Assembly (NCBI RefSeq): GCF_021023085.1
Contig: NZ_PGCK01000004.1
Span: forward strand, 62,001-126,000
Origin: Methanooceanicella nereidis
GTDB taxonomy: Archaea; Halobacteriota; Methanocellia; Methanocellales; Methanocellaceae
Length of the DNA stretch: 64,000 nucleotides
Reading direction: 5' to 3'
Part shown: piece after piece, positions 1 to 9,423 of the stretch
Numbering within the stretch: position 1 is the first letter of the stretch
Layout of the letters: every line of letters starts with the position of its first letter
Made by a program: the position numbers and the translations under genes
The notes under the pieces: generated by a model
What the model was told of the DNA's origin: nothing
Databases searched by the model: none
The model's input: the letters and a program-made list of their open reading frames with translations, nothing else

Positions 1-692
1 AGCTCCTCTTCCCGGTAAACATAATCGTAGCGGTTCATCCTTCCCTTCATGTCCCTGTCCTTACCGTACCATATGTCAGGGTTGCGGCCATGGAACCTGA
101 TGTAAGCATGATCTGCCGTATCCTCGATCATGCCCGGCATGGACGGCCCGTCGACGGCGCATACTGCGACGCCCGACCTTTGGAGCAGATCCCTGACCCC
201 GGCGTTCAGGCCCTTATCCTCGAGCCATGAGCGGTGACGGAACTCTATAGCGTAATCGAATTTTTTAGTGTCCAGGCTTTCAAGTAAACTTTGAAGGCGG
301 CTAAGATGGTCCGTAGTTCTTTCTTCGTCGATCATCTTAAAGTAAGGCGATAGCTGTATCAATACCCCGCCAAGATACCCTGAATCGGATAAAGGCGACA
401 AAACTTTTTCCTCGAACTCGAGAGCGTGACTGACGTCAGAAAGCAGGCTATCGTGAGTGACGCGCTTTGGGAACTTCACGGAATATTCAAATCCGGAAAA
501 TCCAGATGCCTTCGATATCCAGCTATTGACCACCGCGGCGGTAGGAAAGCTGTAATATGTGCTGTTTATTTCCGTGGTCTTGAAGAACCTGGCATAATAG
601 GATAACCATTCTTCTTTTTTAAGATGGGGAGGGTAAAACGTTCCCACCCAGTCATCATATGACCAGCCGGAAGTACCGATAAGGACAGGCAT
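1..692 (-). CDS. DUF72 (YecE-like) family protein, partial
   Basis: Reads leftwards from an ATG at 690-692 and runs off the window edge, so about 230 N-terminal codons are visible and the C-terminus is missing. The start MPVLIGTSGWSYDDW, then INSTYYSFP and later EFRHRSW, are the conserved blocks of the DUF72 TIM-barrel family. The biochemical role of this family is not established; it is widespread in bacteria and archaea. The MinD-like gene lies 39 bp upstream on the same strand, so the two may be cotranscribed. Family assignment is firm, function is unknown. Confidence 0.85.
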   Translation of the reverse strand, partial: MPVLIGTSGWSYDDWVGTFYPPHLKKEEWLSYYARFFKTTEINSTYYSFPTAAVVNSWISKASGFSGFEYSVKFPKRVTHDSLLSDVSHALEFEEKVLSPLSDSGYLGGVLIQLSPYFKMIDEERTTDHLSRLQSLLESLDTKKFDYAIEFRHRSWLEDKGLNAGVRDLLQRSGVAVCAVDGPSMPGMIEDTADHAYIRFHGRNPDIWYGKDRDMKGRMNRYDYVYREEE

Positions 693-731
693 CAATAAAT
701 TATCATCCTGTCCTGTTAAAAGCCTGATGGT

Positions 732-2036
732 TCAAGACCTGAATAGCGCATCCATTAGTTTTGTGACGAACGACGGGGACCCTGCGGGGACAAAATCATT
801 CCTGCCGGCGAGCGATCGTGCCACGCTGTAGAACTCGGACGCTATTCGCGAGTTCGGACTGGCCAGCACGACCGGCACTTTATCCTTGCGCCTCGTCCCG
901 GGGTCTTCGGGCAGCATCGCGATGACAGGCGTCCCGAAATATTCCTCGACCTGGGAACGTGTGAACTGGGGGTTTTTCATGTCAAATCGGTTCAGCACTA
1001 TGCCTATGACATTCACTCCCAGTATGCGAGCCATCTCCTGCACCTTTATTCCGTCAGTCATGCTTCCTTCGTCAGGGTTAAGCACGAGTATCAGATGGTC
1101 AGAGGCGAGAAGGGATAGCGCGACCTCTTTGTTATATCCTGCGGGAGTATCTATGACTATAAAGTCAGCGTCACTTGAGAAATATTCGATGACGTCATTG
1201 AGAAGGTCCCTGTCCATTTTTAAGAATCCTTCGATGGATAATCCGCTGGGCACTATCAGGAGGTTATCGTTAAAGACCTTATACGCGGCTTTATCAGGCT
1301 CTGCCTCCCCTGACAGGACCTCGTGCAGGGTTGCTTTCATGTTTTGAGGATCGATGCCGATGTATGTGGCAAGATTGCTCATGCTGGCGTCTGCGTCCAT
1401 GATGACCGTCCTGGATCCCATCTCGGACAGCGCCACGCCAAGATTTATGGAAAAAGTCGTCTTCCCGGTACCGCCTTTACCCGCGCCTACCGAGATGACC
1501 GTGCCGCGTTTTCCCGGATTCGCTATGGGTGATGACTGTGGTAAGACAGACAGGCTTTTACAATTATCAGGGGATCCTTGCTCCACTTCAGGTCGTATTT
1601 CTACTGGCCCATCTACATCCGCATGTTGTTCCGACCTTAAGGAAGGCTTCACGGACGCCATCCCGGCCAGAAGGCCTGCATCTCCCTGTGACGGTCGTTT
1701 TTTCATATAATGATTATTGAGCGTTTCCCTGGTAAGTGAAGTGTATATGAGTTCCTTCACGTCACCCGGGTTGACGTTAGGTATCCTCCAGGTAATTTTG
1801 CCTCCGGAGGCTGTTGCCATAGGCGCCACGCCTCCTGATCTCGCGAAGCATATCATGCCGGAAAGTGATACCGGATAAAGGTCCTCGACTGTCACGTCCT
1901 TAAAGCTATTTTCCCCGTTCTTCAGAAAGATTATCATTCTTTCATTGACATCGTCCCAGTGCTTTATTATCTCAAGCCCGGTGTCGGCATTGGTGATTTT
2001 TATCATGTCTTCCATACTAACTATACTTATTTTCAT
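732..2036 (-). CDS. MinD/ParA-type P-loop ATPase with an extra N-terminal domain
   Basis: 434 residues. Residues about 180-400 form a MinD/ParA ATPase: deviant Walker A KGGTGKTT (near residue 187), the switch block VIMDADASMSNL, and Walker B FIVIDTPAG. Such proteins are ATP-driven membrane or DNA positioning factors. The first ~100 residues are a separate beta-rich domain ending ITWRIPNVNPGDVKELIY, which resembles an immunoglobulin-like or DUF11-like fold and is unusual ahead of a ParA ATPase. A low-complexity linker of about 70 residues joins the two. It sits directly upstream of the DUF72 gene on the same strand. No ParB/MinC/MinE partner is nearby, so its cargo cannot be named. Confidence 0.85.
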   Translation of the reverse strand: MKISIVSMEDMIKITNADTGLEIIKHWDDVNERMIIFLKNGENSFKDVTVEDLYPVSLSGMICFARSGGVAPMATASGGKITWRIPNVNPGDVKELIYTSLTRETLNNHYMKKRPSQGDAGLLAGMASVKPSLRSEQHADVDGPVEIRPEVEQGSPDNCKSLSVLPQSSPIANPGKRGTVISVGAGKGGTGKTTFSINLGVALSEMGSRTVIMDADASMSNLATYIGIDPQNMKATLHEVLSGEAEPDKAAYKVFNDNLLIVPSGLSIEGFLKMDRDLLNDVIEYFSSDADFIVIDTPAGYNKEVALSLLASDHLILVLNPDEGSMTDGIKVQEMARILGVNVIGIVLNRFDMKNPQFTRSQVEEYFGTPVIAMLPEDPGTRRKDKVPVVLASPNSRIASEFYSVARSLAGRNDFVPAGSPSFVTKLMDALFRS

Positions 2037-2142
2037 TTTATTGCATATAATGTTTTCCGGGTAAATTATATGGCATAGGGAAGTTCGGAGCTATTTCTGC
2101 GAAGACTTTTAATATTAAAAAGTCTTAAGGCAATTGAACAAT

Positions 2143-3171
2143 ATGGTCGATCAAGTCACTAGCATTTTAAAGGAGTACTCCGTCCATACCGATAATAAAA
2201 TGAATGAGATAGTAGAGAGCCGAAAACGCGTCGGCCACCTGTATGATATGATGAAGTATCATCTCGGCTGGATGGATGAAAACTTTAATCTGTCCAGGGC
2301 CAGCGGAGGTAAGCAGCTCCGCTCCACTATGTGCCTCTTATCTTGCGAGGCTATCAGCGGTGACTTCAACAAAGCACTGCCGGCGGCTGCAGGCCTGGAA
2401 CTTATCCATAATTTCTCACTCATCCATGACGACATAGAGGACGGTGACGAAAAGAGAAGGCATCGCGACACGCTCTGGAAAGTATGGGGCGTGCCCCAGG
2501 CGATAAACACCGGGGACGCGATGGATGTCATAGCGAACATCGCGATACTAAGCCTCGAGGACACGGTAAAGCCGAAGGTGCTCGTGTCGATAATGAAGGT
2601 CTTTAACGACATGGTCATCAGGCTCTGCGAAGGCCAGTACCTGGACATGGATTTCCAGACCAGGGAAGAGGTCACCGTGGACGAGTATATTGAGATGATA
2701 TCCGGCAAGACAGCGGCGCTCATAGAGGCATCGACCGGGATAGGCGCAATGATCGCCACCGAAGATGCGGACATCATAGACCGCTTCAAGACATTCGGAT
2801 TCAAAATCGGTATCGCATTCCAGATACAGGACGACATCCTGGGAATATGGGGAGACCCCGCGACGACCGGTAAATCGGCCAAGAATGACATCCGCAACAA
2901 GAAAAAATCGCTGCCGGTCCTGTATGCAATGCAAACCTCGGCGGAAAAGGAAGAGCTGAAAAACCTGTACAGGAAGGAAACCCTTACCGAGGATGACATA
3001 TCAAGGATCTATGATATTTTAACAGCTGCAGGATCCCTTGAGTACACCCAGAGTATGGCAAACAGATACAAGGATGAGGCGATGTCCCGGCTGGAAGGCC
3101 TGTATCCGGGTAGCGAGCCCATGAAGAAGCTCCATGAGATCGGAAAATTCCTGGTCGAAAGAGACTATTAG
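2143..3171 (+). CDS. Polyprenyl (probably geranylgeranyl) diphosphate synthase
   Basis: 342 residues from ATG 2143; an in-frame TTG at 2134 sits closer to the AAGG at 2127-2130 and is an alternative start. It condenses isopentenyl diphosphate with allylic diphosphates to make the C20 precursor of archaeal membrane lipids. Visible motifs: GGKQLRS substrate loop, first aspartate-rich motif HDDIEDGD, KTAALIEAS, and second motif FQIQDDILGIWGD. A Phe five residues before the first DDxxD fits the archaeal type I GGPP/FPP synthases, where an aromatic residue there limits chain length. Exact product length is inferred. Confidence 0.9.
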   Translation: MVDQVTSILKEYSVHTDNKMNEIVESRKRVGHLYDMMKYHLGWMDENFNLSRASGGKQLRSTMCLLSCEAISGDFNKALPAAAGLELIHNFSLIHDDIEDGDEKRRHRDTLWKVWGVPQAINTGDAMDVIANIAILSLEDTVKPKVLVSIMKVFNDMVIRLCEGQYLDMDFQTREEVTVDEYIEMISGKTAALIEASTGIGAMIATEDADIIDRFKTFGFKIGIAFQIQDDILGIWGDPATTGKSAKNDIRNKKKSLPVLYAMQTSAEKEELKNLYRKETLTEDDISRIYDILTAAGSLEYTQSMANRYKDEAMSRLEGLYPGSEPMKKLHEIGKFLVERDY

Positions 3172-3334
3172 CACTGACAGGGGTTGAAAACCCCTCACTA
3201 CTTTTATATTATCACCGTAAAAAGATATTTTAATCATGTGACTGTTTTGATATCTGATCTTTTGTACATCGCAGAGACGATCAATATCATAGATATATAT
3301 AATAATAAATACGAGGATTAAGAGAGGAAAAACA

Positions 3335-4105
3335 GTGAGCGTTCGTGAAGTGCTTGAAAAACTCTCTGCAGGAGAGATAGACATTGAAACAGCCCAGAGA
3401 CTTTTAAAGCTTGACTATGTGGAAAGGATAGGCAACCATACAGTCTTCGACATGACTCGCGAATCAAGGTCCGGCATACCGGAGGTCATATATGCTGAGG
3501 GAAAGACCCCCCGGAAAGTGTCTGACATCGTAGAAAGAGTAGTATCCCAAAAGGGCATGATAGCGGTATCAAGAGCATCGGAGGCGGACCACGCCGAGAT
3601 CATCCACAGGATAGGTACCGAAGGCGTCGTGCACAACCGGGAAGCCAGGATGATAATCGTTGACAGGCGAAAGGATAAGCCATCTAATGTCGGCAGGATA
3701 GGAGTGCTCACCGCAGGCACGTCGGACATTCCCATAGCAGAAGAAGCTGCATGCGTAGCTGAGATAATGGGCTGCGACGTGATAAGAGGATATGACGTGG
3801 GCGTGGCAGGCATTCACCGCGTGCTCGAGCCTCTGAAGACAATGATATCCGAGGATGTCGCATGCGTCATAGTCGTGGCCGGAATGGAAGGCGCTTTACC
3901 CTCGGTAGTAGCCGGAATGGTCGGAGTCCCCGTGATAGGCGTCCCCACCAGCGTAGGTTACGGGCTTGGAGCAGGAGGCATAGGTGCTTTGACCACGATG
4001 CTGCAATCATGTGCTCCCGGGCTTGTGGTGGTCAACATCGATAACGGCTTCAACGCAGGTGCCACGGCAGCCCTGATTGCCAGAATGCGGAAAAGTTCGC
4101 TATAA
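3335..4105 (+). CDS. larB: LarB: pyridinium-3,5-biscarboxylate mononucleotide synthase
   Basis: 256 residues, GTG start at 3335 preceded by AGAGAGGA (about 3321-3328). The C-terminal half is a PurE-like (NCAIR mutase) domain with VGRIGVLTAGTSDIPIAEEA and PVIGVPTSVGYGLGAGG, typical of LarB. LarB carboxylates and hydrolyses nicotinate adenine dinucleotide in the first step of nickel-pincer nucleotide synthesis. The nickel-inserting LarC is also in this window (60663-61847) but 56 kb away; LarE and the racemase LarA were not found here. An AT-rich stretch at about 3290-3310 with TATATATAATA is a candidate TATA box. It is close in sequence to PurE, but the N-terminal extension argues for LarB. 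Confidence 0.88.
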   Translation: MSVREVLEKLSAGEIDIETAQRLLKLDYVERIGNHTVFDMTRESRSGIPEVIYAEGKTPRKVSDIVERVVSQKGMIAVSRASEADHAEIIHRIGTEGVVHNREARMIIVDRRKDKPSNVGRIGVLTAGTSDIPIAEEAACVAEIMGCDVIRGYDVGVAGIHRVLEPLKTMISEDVACVIVVAGMEGALPSVVAGMVGVPVIGVPTSVGYGLGAGGIGALTTMLQSCAPGLVVVNIDNGFNAGATAALIARMRKSSL

Positions 4106-4338
4106 GTGGTTCTTATTTTTACCCGTTGATTCCCGTTCCAGATGAATATTGAATGTTGCAGGATGCTCTCACATCATAGGGAGCAAAATGGTAACCCTGG
4201 CCCACAACATTCTACCACAAAGTCAAACTAAGGCCCACAATCTTTCACCACTAAATCTTTGATGAGCGGGTTCTTGCTCAGATTTTAATAATGAAAGAAC
4301 GTGTCGTAACTACCGGTCTTTGAGATGAAGTTTTTATG

Positions 4339-4884
4339 GTTGTGCCTGTCGGATGGCAGGTAGACACATAACCTCACAGAAACACAAAAACACAAAAATA
4401 TTTTATATGATTTTTTAAGGTCACGAAAACCCTAAGAATTTACTCAATAAATCACGAATGCTCTAGTATCACCGTCAACGCACTAACACCTCTAACGCCC
4501 GGCTCAACGCACTAACCCCTCTAAGTCACCAACTCTAAAACAAGACCCGAACATTCTCCAAAAACACGAAATCTTAACTGCACGGTTGACGTTTAAAAGA
4601 CTATTATATCTGTTATAGGTCAAGGGGAACACAAACCGGGATATTAAACTTTCGTGCTTTGGGGAATGTTCGGGTCTTGTTTTAGCGTTAGTGACTTAGA
4701 GCAGGTTGGTGCGTTGAGCCGAGCGTTAGGGCTGTTTGTGCGTTGACGGTGATACTTGAGCCCTTTGTGGTTTGGTGAGTAAATTCTTAGTGCTTTTCGT
4801 GACCTTAAAAATCATATAAAAAAATTTTTGTGTTTCTGTGTTTTTGTGAGGTTATGTGTCTACCTGCCATCCGAAAGGCACAAC
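4339..4884. repeat. Long imperfect inverted repeat, arms about 240 bp
   Basis: The left arm starts with GTTGTGCC at 4339 and the right arm ends with the reverse complement GGCACAAC at 4884. Between them many blocks pair: GGATGGCAGGTAGACACATA (from 4351) with TATGTGTCTACCTGCCATCC (to 4872), TCACCGTCAACGCA with TGCGTTGACGGTGA, and CAAGACCCGAACATTC with GAATGTTCGGGTCTTG. The central spacer, roughly 4580-4645, is not paired. No ORF or transposase lies inside. It could be a miniature inverted-repeat element or could be transcribed as a long hairpin. Confidence 0.85.
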
Positions 4885-4956
4885 ACTAGAACATCGATCT
4901 CATAACGGATGTTATATACTAATTTTTAAAAAGACCATCCATAAGTTTTTCATGGG

Positions 4957-5090
4957 AACGCACAAGGAGCTCAAGGGTACAAAAAGGACTTTTTTGAAGG
5001 TGTCCTATACTTAAAAAATTAGTGTACCTTTCTCGCCTTCGTGCGTTTTGTGGTTGGAAACCGTGCCCTTTGTGTGTCCTTTGTGGTGAT
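4957..5090. repeat. Dispersed palindromic repeat, degenerate copy 1
   Basis: It contains AAAAAGGACTTTTTTGAAGG, TTAAAAAATTAGTG, CGCCTTCGTGCG and CCTTTGTGGTGAT in the same order as the better-preserved copies at 16749-16969 and 56588-56759. The left arm is shortened to CACAAGGAGCTCAAGGGTAC. Confidence 0.75.
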
Positions 5091-5244
5091 AGAGAAGAGG
5101 AAATAAACCCTCGAATTTAGGAACTATAATTTACGAACTTATATTACTCTACATAATTTTTTGAGATAGGTTTAATTTATTTTAGCGCATATATAGTGAT
5201 TAGAATCTATAAGGACCGGGAATTCTTATACAGGAGGGTGTCAT

Positions 5245-5319
5245 ATGACTGCGGTATCAGTGTGTCAAACGTTTTTCTATGCGATACACGATCTCCGCGC
5301 TGACTTACCCGTTTGCTGA
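5245..5319 (+). CDS. Possible 24-residue leader ORF before the DUF460 gene
   Basis: An ATG at 5245 follows a strong ribosome site, AGGAGGG at about 5232-5238, and opens 24 codons (MTAVSVCQTFF...PVC) ending in TGA at 5317-5319. The stop overlaps the start of a small hairpin (ACCCGT/ACGGGT, loop TTGCTG). The DUF460 start at 5412 is 92 bp further on. The good Shine-Dalgarno sequence is the only support; it may be a regulatory upstream ORF or a chance ORF. Confidence 0.3.
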   Translation: MTAVSVCQTFFYAIHDLRADLPVC

Positions 5320-5411
5320 CGGGTCGGTAAGGCCCGTATCATTTGCCTGATCTCGGGCATGAGAAACTTTTTGAACTGCGGAAACCAAATAAAAATCATT
5401 ACAGGGTAGAA

Positions 5412-7385
5412 ATGCCAGTACAAAGCATTATATTTGGCGTAGACATCGTTAAAGGCTCAAGCAGATCGAGGGAATCTCCGCGATATGCGGTGGTCATCCT
5501 GAATGGGGACATGTTAAAATTCCCGTCCGTCAGCCGTTTCAAACTTTTAAGAATGATCAAGCAGTATCGCCCCGCGATACTCGCTGTGGACAGCATAACC
5601 GAATTAGCGGAAAACCGTAAAGATCTCGTGAATTTTCTCAAAAGGCTTCCTCCTGAAGTTAAGCTGGTCCAGGTGACCGGTAACGAGAGACAGATACCGC
5701 TGACCAAGCTCGGCCATGATGCGGGAATATCCTTTAATCCGCTGATACCGGAAGAAGAAGCCTTTGTATGCGCATATCTCGCATCCATTGGCGTGGGGTA
5801 TGTCGTATCGGTGTTCGAGGACAGGACCGTGATCAAGGTCAGCAGGGGACGCTCTCCGGGCAGGGGAGGATGGAGCCAGAACAGGTACAGAAGAAAAGTA
5901 CAGGGAATGGTAAGGGAAAAGGTGAGAGACATAGAGAGTAAGCTGAAGGGAAAAGAGTTTGAGCTTTCTGTCACCGAGGGCTTCGGAGGCCTGGTGAACG
6001 GGACATTCGTAGTAAATGCAAAGCGCTCTGAGCTCGGCATCCATAACTCAAGGGAGGAGGATGTCCAGGTGACGGTGACGAGCGTCGAGAAGGACACCAT
6101 CGAGTTCATCCCGCTTGAAAGAAAGCGCCGCGAATACATAATCGTAGGGATAGACCCGGGCACCACCATAGGCGTATCGATACTGGACCTCAACGGTAAG
6201 CTCATAGACGTCGTCAGCTCCCGGGTGATGTCTGTCCCGGACATCATCGAATACATCAGGGACAGGGGAAGGCCGGTCGTAGTCGCTACGGACGTCGTAC
6301 CGCCGCCTAATACCGTCGAAAAGATCAAGAGAGCGTTCAACGCCGTTCTTTTTGTGCCTAACGAAAGGATACCGGTTGATGAAAAGATAAGGCTGGCAAG
6401 CCCATACGGGTATTCGAACAGCCATGAAAGGGACGCGTTATCGGCAGCTGCAAAAGCCTTTAAGACTTATAAGAACAAGTTCGCCCGTATAGAAAAGAAA
6501 ACACCTTCCCATATGAACTCGGACGATGTAAAAGCGCTGGCCCTCGAAGGCAAGTCCATAGACGTGGCCCTTAACATATTGAAGCCCGCGCCGACCGTTC
6601 CGAACAATACTCCGGGCATACATGAGCCTGTCGAGGTCACTCCGGCCGATGAAAAGATAGCAGAGCTTAGAGAGCAGTTAAGTAAAAAGGATGAGCAGCT
6701 CGCTAACTTAAGGTCGTACGTAAATGACCTGAAAGGCGATATATCCCGCCTGGAGAACCGGATGGTCTCACAGGAGAAGGTCATCTCCAGCCTTAAAAAC
6801 AAGGGCATCGATGATGCCAGAAGAAGCAAGGAGGTCACCATAAGGGACCAGGAGATCGCACGCCTTAAAAAAGAGCTTACGGATACTAAAAAACGCAACT
6901 CGGACCTCAGGTCTAATATCGACAGGCTAAAGCAGATAAGGGTCCTGGAGTTCAGGGGAGATAAGTCGCCCGTCAAGATCATAGAGAACCTCTCCAAGGA
7001 CGCGATCATCGCATGCGATAAGAGACTGGGATTAAAGCCCGGTGACATCATATTCGTCAGGGATGCCGGAGGCGGCGTTCAGGCGGCATCATTGCTCATA
7101 GAGAGAGGGATTAAAGCCGTTATCAAAGGAACTGATATGTCGCACCTTGCAGAAGAAAAGTTCACAGAGGCAAAACTGCCCGTAATATCCAGGGAAGAAG
7201 TGAGCCTAAAGATAGTGGATGATTTCGCCGTGCTTGACCCGAAGCGCCTCGAGTCCGCCATGGAGAAGTGGGGGGAGATGCTGAAGGAAAGGGAGAAAAA
7301 GAAGAGCGAAGAGTGGTTCCATGGCATCGTGAACGAGTACAAGGTGCAGCGCAAGAAAGAGTTCAGAAAGGCGGGACAGGTTTAG
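5412..7385 (+). CDS. DUF460 (COG2433) predicted RNase H-like nuclease
   Basis: 657 residues from ATG 5412 (MPVQSIIFGVDIVKG); an in-frame TTG at 5343 would add 23 residues with no clear ribosome site. The archaeal DUF460 family has two RNase H/RuvC-like modules: IIFGVDIVKGSSRSR near the N-terminus and IIVGIDPGTTIGVSILDLNG around residue 260. Between residues about 430 and 550 there is a long coiled coil (KIAELREQLSKKDEQLANL onward). The C-terminal ~110 residues form a further small domain. The RNase H-like fold is predicted for the family; a role in nucleic acid processing is inference. Confidence 0.85.
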   Translation: MPVQSIIFGVDIVKGSSRSRESPRYAVVILNGDMLKFPSVSRFKLLRMIKQYRPAILAVDSITELAENRKDLVNFLKRLPPEVKLVQVTGNERQIPLTKLGHDAGISFNPLIPEEEAFVCAYLASIGVGYVVSVFEDRTVIKVSRGRSPGRGGWSQNRYRRKVQGMVREKVRDIESKLKGKEFELSVTEGFGGLVNGTFVVNAKRSELGIHNSREEDVQVTVTSVEKDTIEFIPLERKRREYIIVGIDPGTTIGVSILDLNGKLIDVVSSRVMSVPDIIEYIRDRGRPVVVATDVVPPPNTVEKIKRAFNAVLFVPNERIPVDEKIRLASPYGYSNSHERDALSAAAKAFKTYKNKFARIEKKTPSHMNSDDVKALALEGKSIDVALNILKPAPTVPNNTPGIHEPVEVTPADEKIAELREQLSKKDEQLANLRSYVNDLKGDISRLENRMVSQEKVISSLKNKGIDDARRSKEVTIRDQEIARLKKELTDTKKRNSDLRSNIDRLKQIRVLEFRGDKSPVKIIENLSKDAIIACDKRLGLKPGDIIFVRDAGGGVQAASLLIERGIKAVIKGTDMSHLAEEKFTEAKLPVISREEVSLKIVDDFAVLDPKRLESAMEKWGEMLKEREKKKSEEWFHGIVNEYKVQRKKEFRKAGQV

Positions 7386-7472
7386 TACTCTGTCCCGAAG
7401 GTCTTTTGGTCGCTAAGGCACTTATTATCGCGTTTCTAGATACTAACCGGTAGAGCCTTAACGATAAGATCA

Positions 7473-8246
7473 TCATATGGAGCCTATCATCCCGGCCTGG
7501 CTTTCAAAGTACGGGCGGGACACTTCAACCCCTTTTACGGTCTGGTCAGTGGCGTTGACATAGGTCTTTATCTGCAAGTACGAAGATACGCCTGTGTTCC
7601 TCAGGTCATACTTGTATTCCGTGACGTCCAGCCAGGTATCTGTTCCTGGTATCATACTGGTGTCCATGGTTTTGGATGCGAATCCCATTATAGAATCCTT
7701 CGAGACTCCGAGGTCATAGTGTATGTTCGGATGCAGGTTATTTACATAATGATCATAGGCGATTGTCTGTACTGTCGTTGAAGTGATGCCTTTTACCTTA
7801 TGGTCGGTCTTATTGATGCGATATATGTTTATCCAGCCTGATACTCTGGTCATGTTTTCCGAATAATACTTACCCAGCCCGATCAGCACCTCGTCCTCGT
7901 CCATCATTCCCGGGCGAGCGTCCAGGCTGATGCTGTAAGGGTCCGCAGGGTCCAGCACGGCCGAAAGATCCGGGGTCATGATCGTATCAGCTTTCACCGT
8001 TATGCCCTCGTATTGAAGGTCCATGAACTCCCCCGGGTTGGCTGACTTCCATGCCCTTTCTGCGGCATCCATGTCAGGCAGATACTCCGATATTATGAGC
8101 TTCGCTATCTGCCTCTGCTGATCCTTATATGTTTCAAGCTCATCATTTACCGAGCGTAGAGCATAATAGCTCGATATGTTCATGAGCAGGAGTATTATGA
8201 TGACAATTGCGATGCCTGCATAAACGATGATCTGTTTACGTTCCAT
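7473..8246 (-). CDS. Membrane-anchored protein of unknown function
   Basis: 257 residues. One N-terminal membrane segment (IIVYAGIAIVIIILLLM, residues 6-22) is followed by a short coil and an extracytoplasmic domain of about 210 residues. The domain contains an NxT glycosylation-type site (NMTRVSG) and many beta-prone stretches. I recognise no family. It is transcribed towards the DUF460 gene and divergently from the glycosyltransferase. Orientation suggests an N-in, C-out anchor. Confidence 0.7.
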   Translation of the reverse strand: MERKQIIVYAGIAIVIIILLLMNISSYYALRSVNDELETYKDQQRQIAKLIISEYLPDMDAAERAWKSANPGEFMDLQYEGITVKADTIMTPDLSAVLDPADPYSISLDARPGMMDEDEVLIGLGKYYSENMTRVSGWINIYRINKTDHKVKGITSTTVQTIAYDHYVNNLHPNIHYDLGVSKDSIMGFASKTMDTSMIPGTDTWLDVTEYKYDLRNTGVSSYLQIKTYVNATDQTVKGVEVSRPYFESQAGMIGSI

Positions 8247-8557
8247 CTCTTAAGACTTCCTTCTAAAACTACATTTGATTAACGCTTCGCTTTGATATAT
8301 ACCTGTTCTAGGTTTTGGGGATACGATAAGGGATTTTATGCGGCTAAAAATTTAAAATAAATTATAAAAAATATAAAAAACAGGAAAATAGCTCAAATAA
8401 TACAGAAATATGTCATATATAGAGGTAAATTTATTAAGTTGAAACGTGATTATAGCCAATTGGCATTAATAAAAGGCAGATAATGCCCTGATGTTAAAAT
8501 GCGGATTTCAAACGAGTAGCATGTGATTATCAAGTCGCTATCGTTTATGGTGAAAAC

Positions 8558-9259
8558 ATGGACATTTCGGTTGTAATACCAGCGTACAACGAAGAGAAAT
8601 ATATCGAGAAGTGCCTGAAGTCTCTTTCCAGGCAAGACTTCAAAGGGAATTACGAGATCATCGTATCCGATGGTAGCAGCACTGATAAGACAGTGAAGAT
8701 AGCCAGGAGATATGCTGACCAGGTGATCATTGATGCCAAGTCTACCATAGCATATGGAAGACAGACAGGCTCCCTTGCGGCAAAATATTCTATACTTGCA
8801 TACACCGACGCAGACACGCACATACCGTCGGACTGGCTAAGCAACATCGCAGCAAGCATGAGCGATGAGAAGGTAGTTGGCGTGCACGGTAAGCTATTGC
8901 CGCTTGACGGAAATCGCATAGAGGAAGACTTTTGCAAATACATCATCCCGCCTTATTCAAAATTTATGGTCCATATCAACAAGCCCTCTGTCCCCGGCTC
9001 TAATTTCGCGGTCAGAAAATGGGCTTTCGACAGGGTAGGCGGTTTCAACACAAAGCTGGTCACAGGGGAAGATGTCGATATCTGTGCCAGGATAAAGAAA
9101 CTCGGTAAGTTCGTATATAATCCGGACGCCCTCGTATATGTCTCGACCAGGCGTGTAAGAGAATGGGGATATTTAAAGATGATTTCGCATTACACGAGCA
9201 ACACTATCCTCACCCACACGTTCGGCAAGCCCCGTACAGACTATGATGCGATCCGTTGA
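8558..9259 (+). CDS. Family 2 glycosyltransferase
   Basis: 233 residues, ATG start preceded by GGTGA. It has the GT-A fold signature MDISVVIPAYNEEKYIEKCL, IIVSDGSSTDKT for nucleotide-sugar binding, the DxD-type metal motif YTDADT at about residue 88, and the acceptor-side GEDVDICARI block near residue 170. Such enzymes transfer a sugar from a nucleotide donor to a lipid, protein or glycan. There is no membrane segment and no sugar-nucleotide gene beside it, so the substrate cannot be stated. Confidence 0.9.
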   Translation: MDISVVIPAYNEEKYIEKCLKSLSRQDFKGNYEIIVSDGSSTDKTVKIARRYADQVIIDAKSTIAYGRQTGSLAAKYSILAYTDADTHIPSDWLSNIAASMSDEKVVGVHGKLLPLDGNRIEEDFCKYIIPPYSKFMVHINKPSVPGSNFAVRKWAFDRVGGFNTKLVTGEDVDICARIKKLGKFVYNPDALVYVSTRRVREWGYLKMISHYTSNTILTHTFGKPRTDYDAIR

Positions 9260-9423
9260 TAAAGGCACTAAAAAATATTTAACTTTTTTAATCCAAAAAT
9301 TATGGTACTACAATAATGTGATCATCGCCTTATAGAACGGTGATCTGATAGTGTTGTAAGTTGATGTTGTCCACTTACATCATAAAGGCAGCACACAAAT
9401 TTCCATGACGCAAATTAATGAAC

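Larger units (their letters stand above)
4106..5244. other. 1.1-kb gene-free region with repeats
   Basis: I find no convincing gene between larB and the DUF460 gene. The stretch holds a very long imperfect inverted repeat (4339-4884) and a degenerate copy of the dispersed CCACGAAG-type element (4957-5090), both listed separately. Around 4200-4260 are remnants such as CTACCACAAAG and CACCACTAAAT that look like decayed pieces of the same repeat family. The rest is AT-rich. Confidence 0.7.

Noticed and set aside
4339-4884. Insertion sequence
   Set aside because: There are long inverted arms but no transposase ORF inside and no evident target duplication.
5399-6340. 313-codon minus-strand ORF opposite the DUF460 gene
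   Set aside because: It is antisense to a conserved gene; Ser/Thr-rich composition is typical of antisense frames here.
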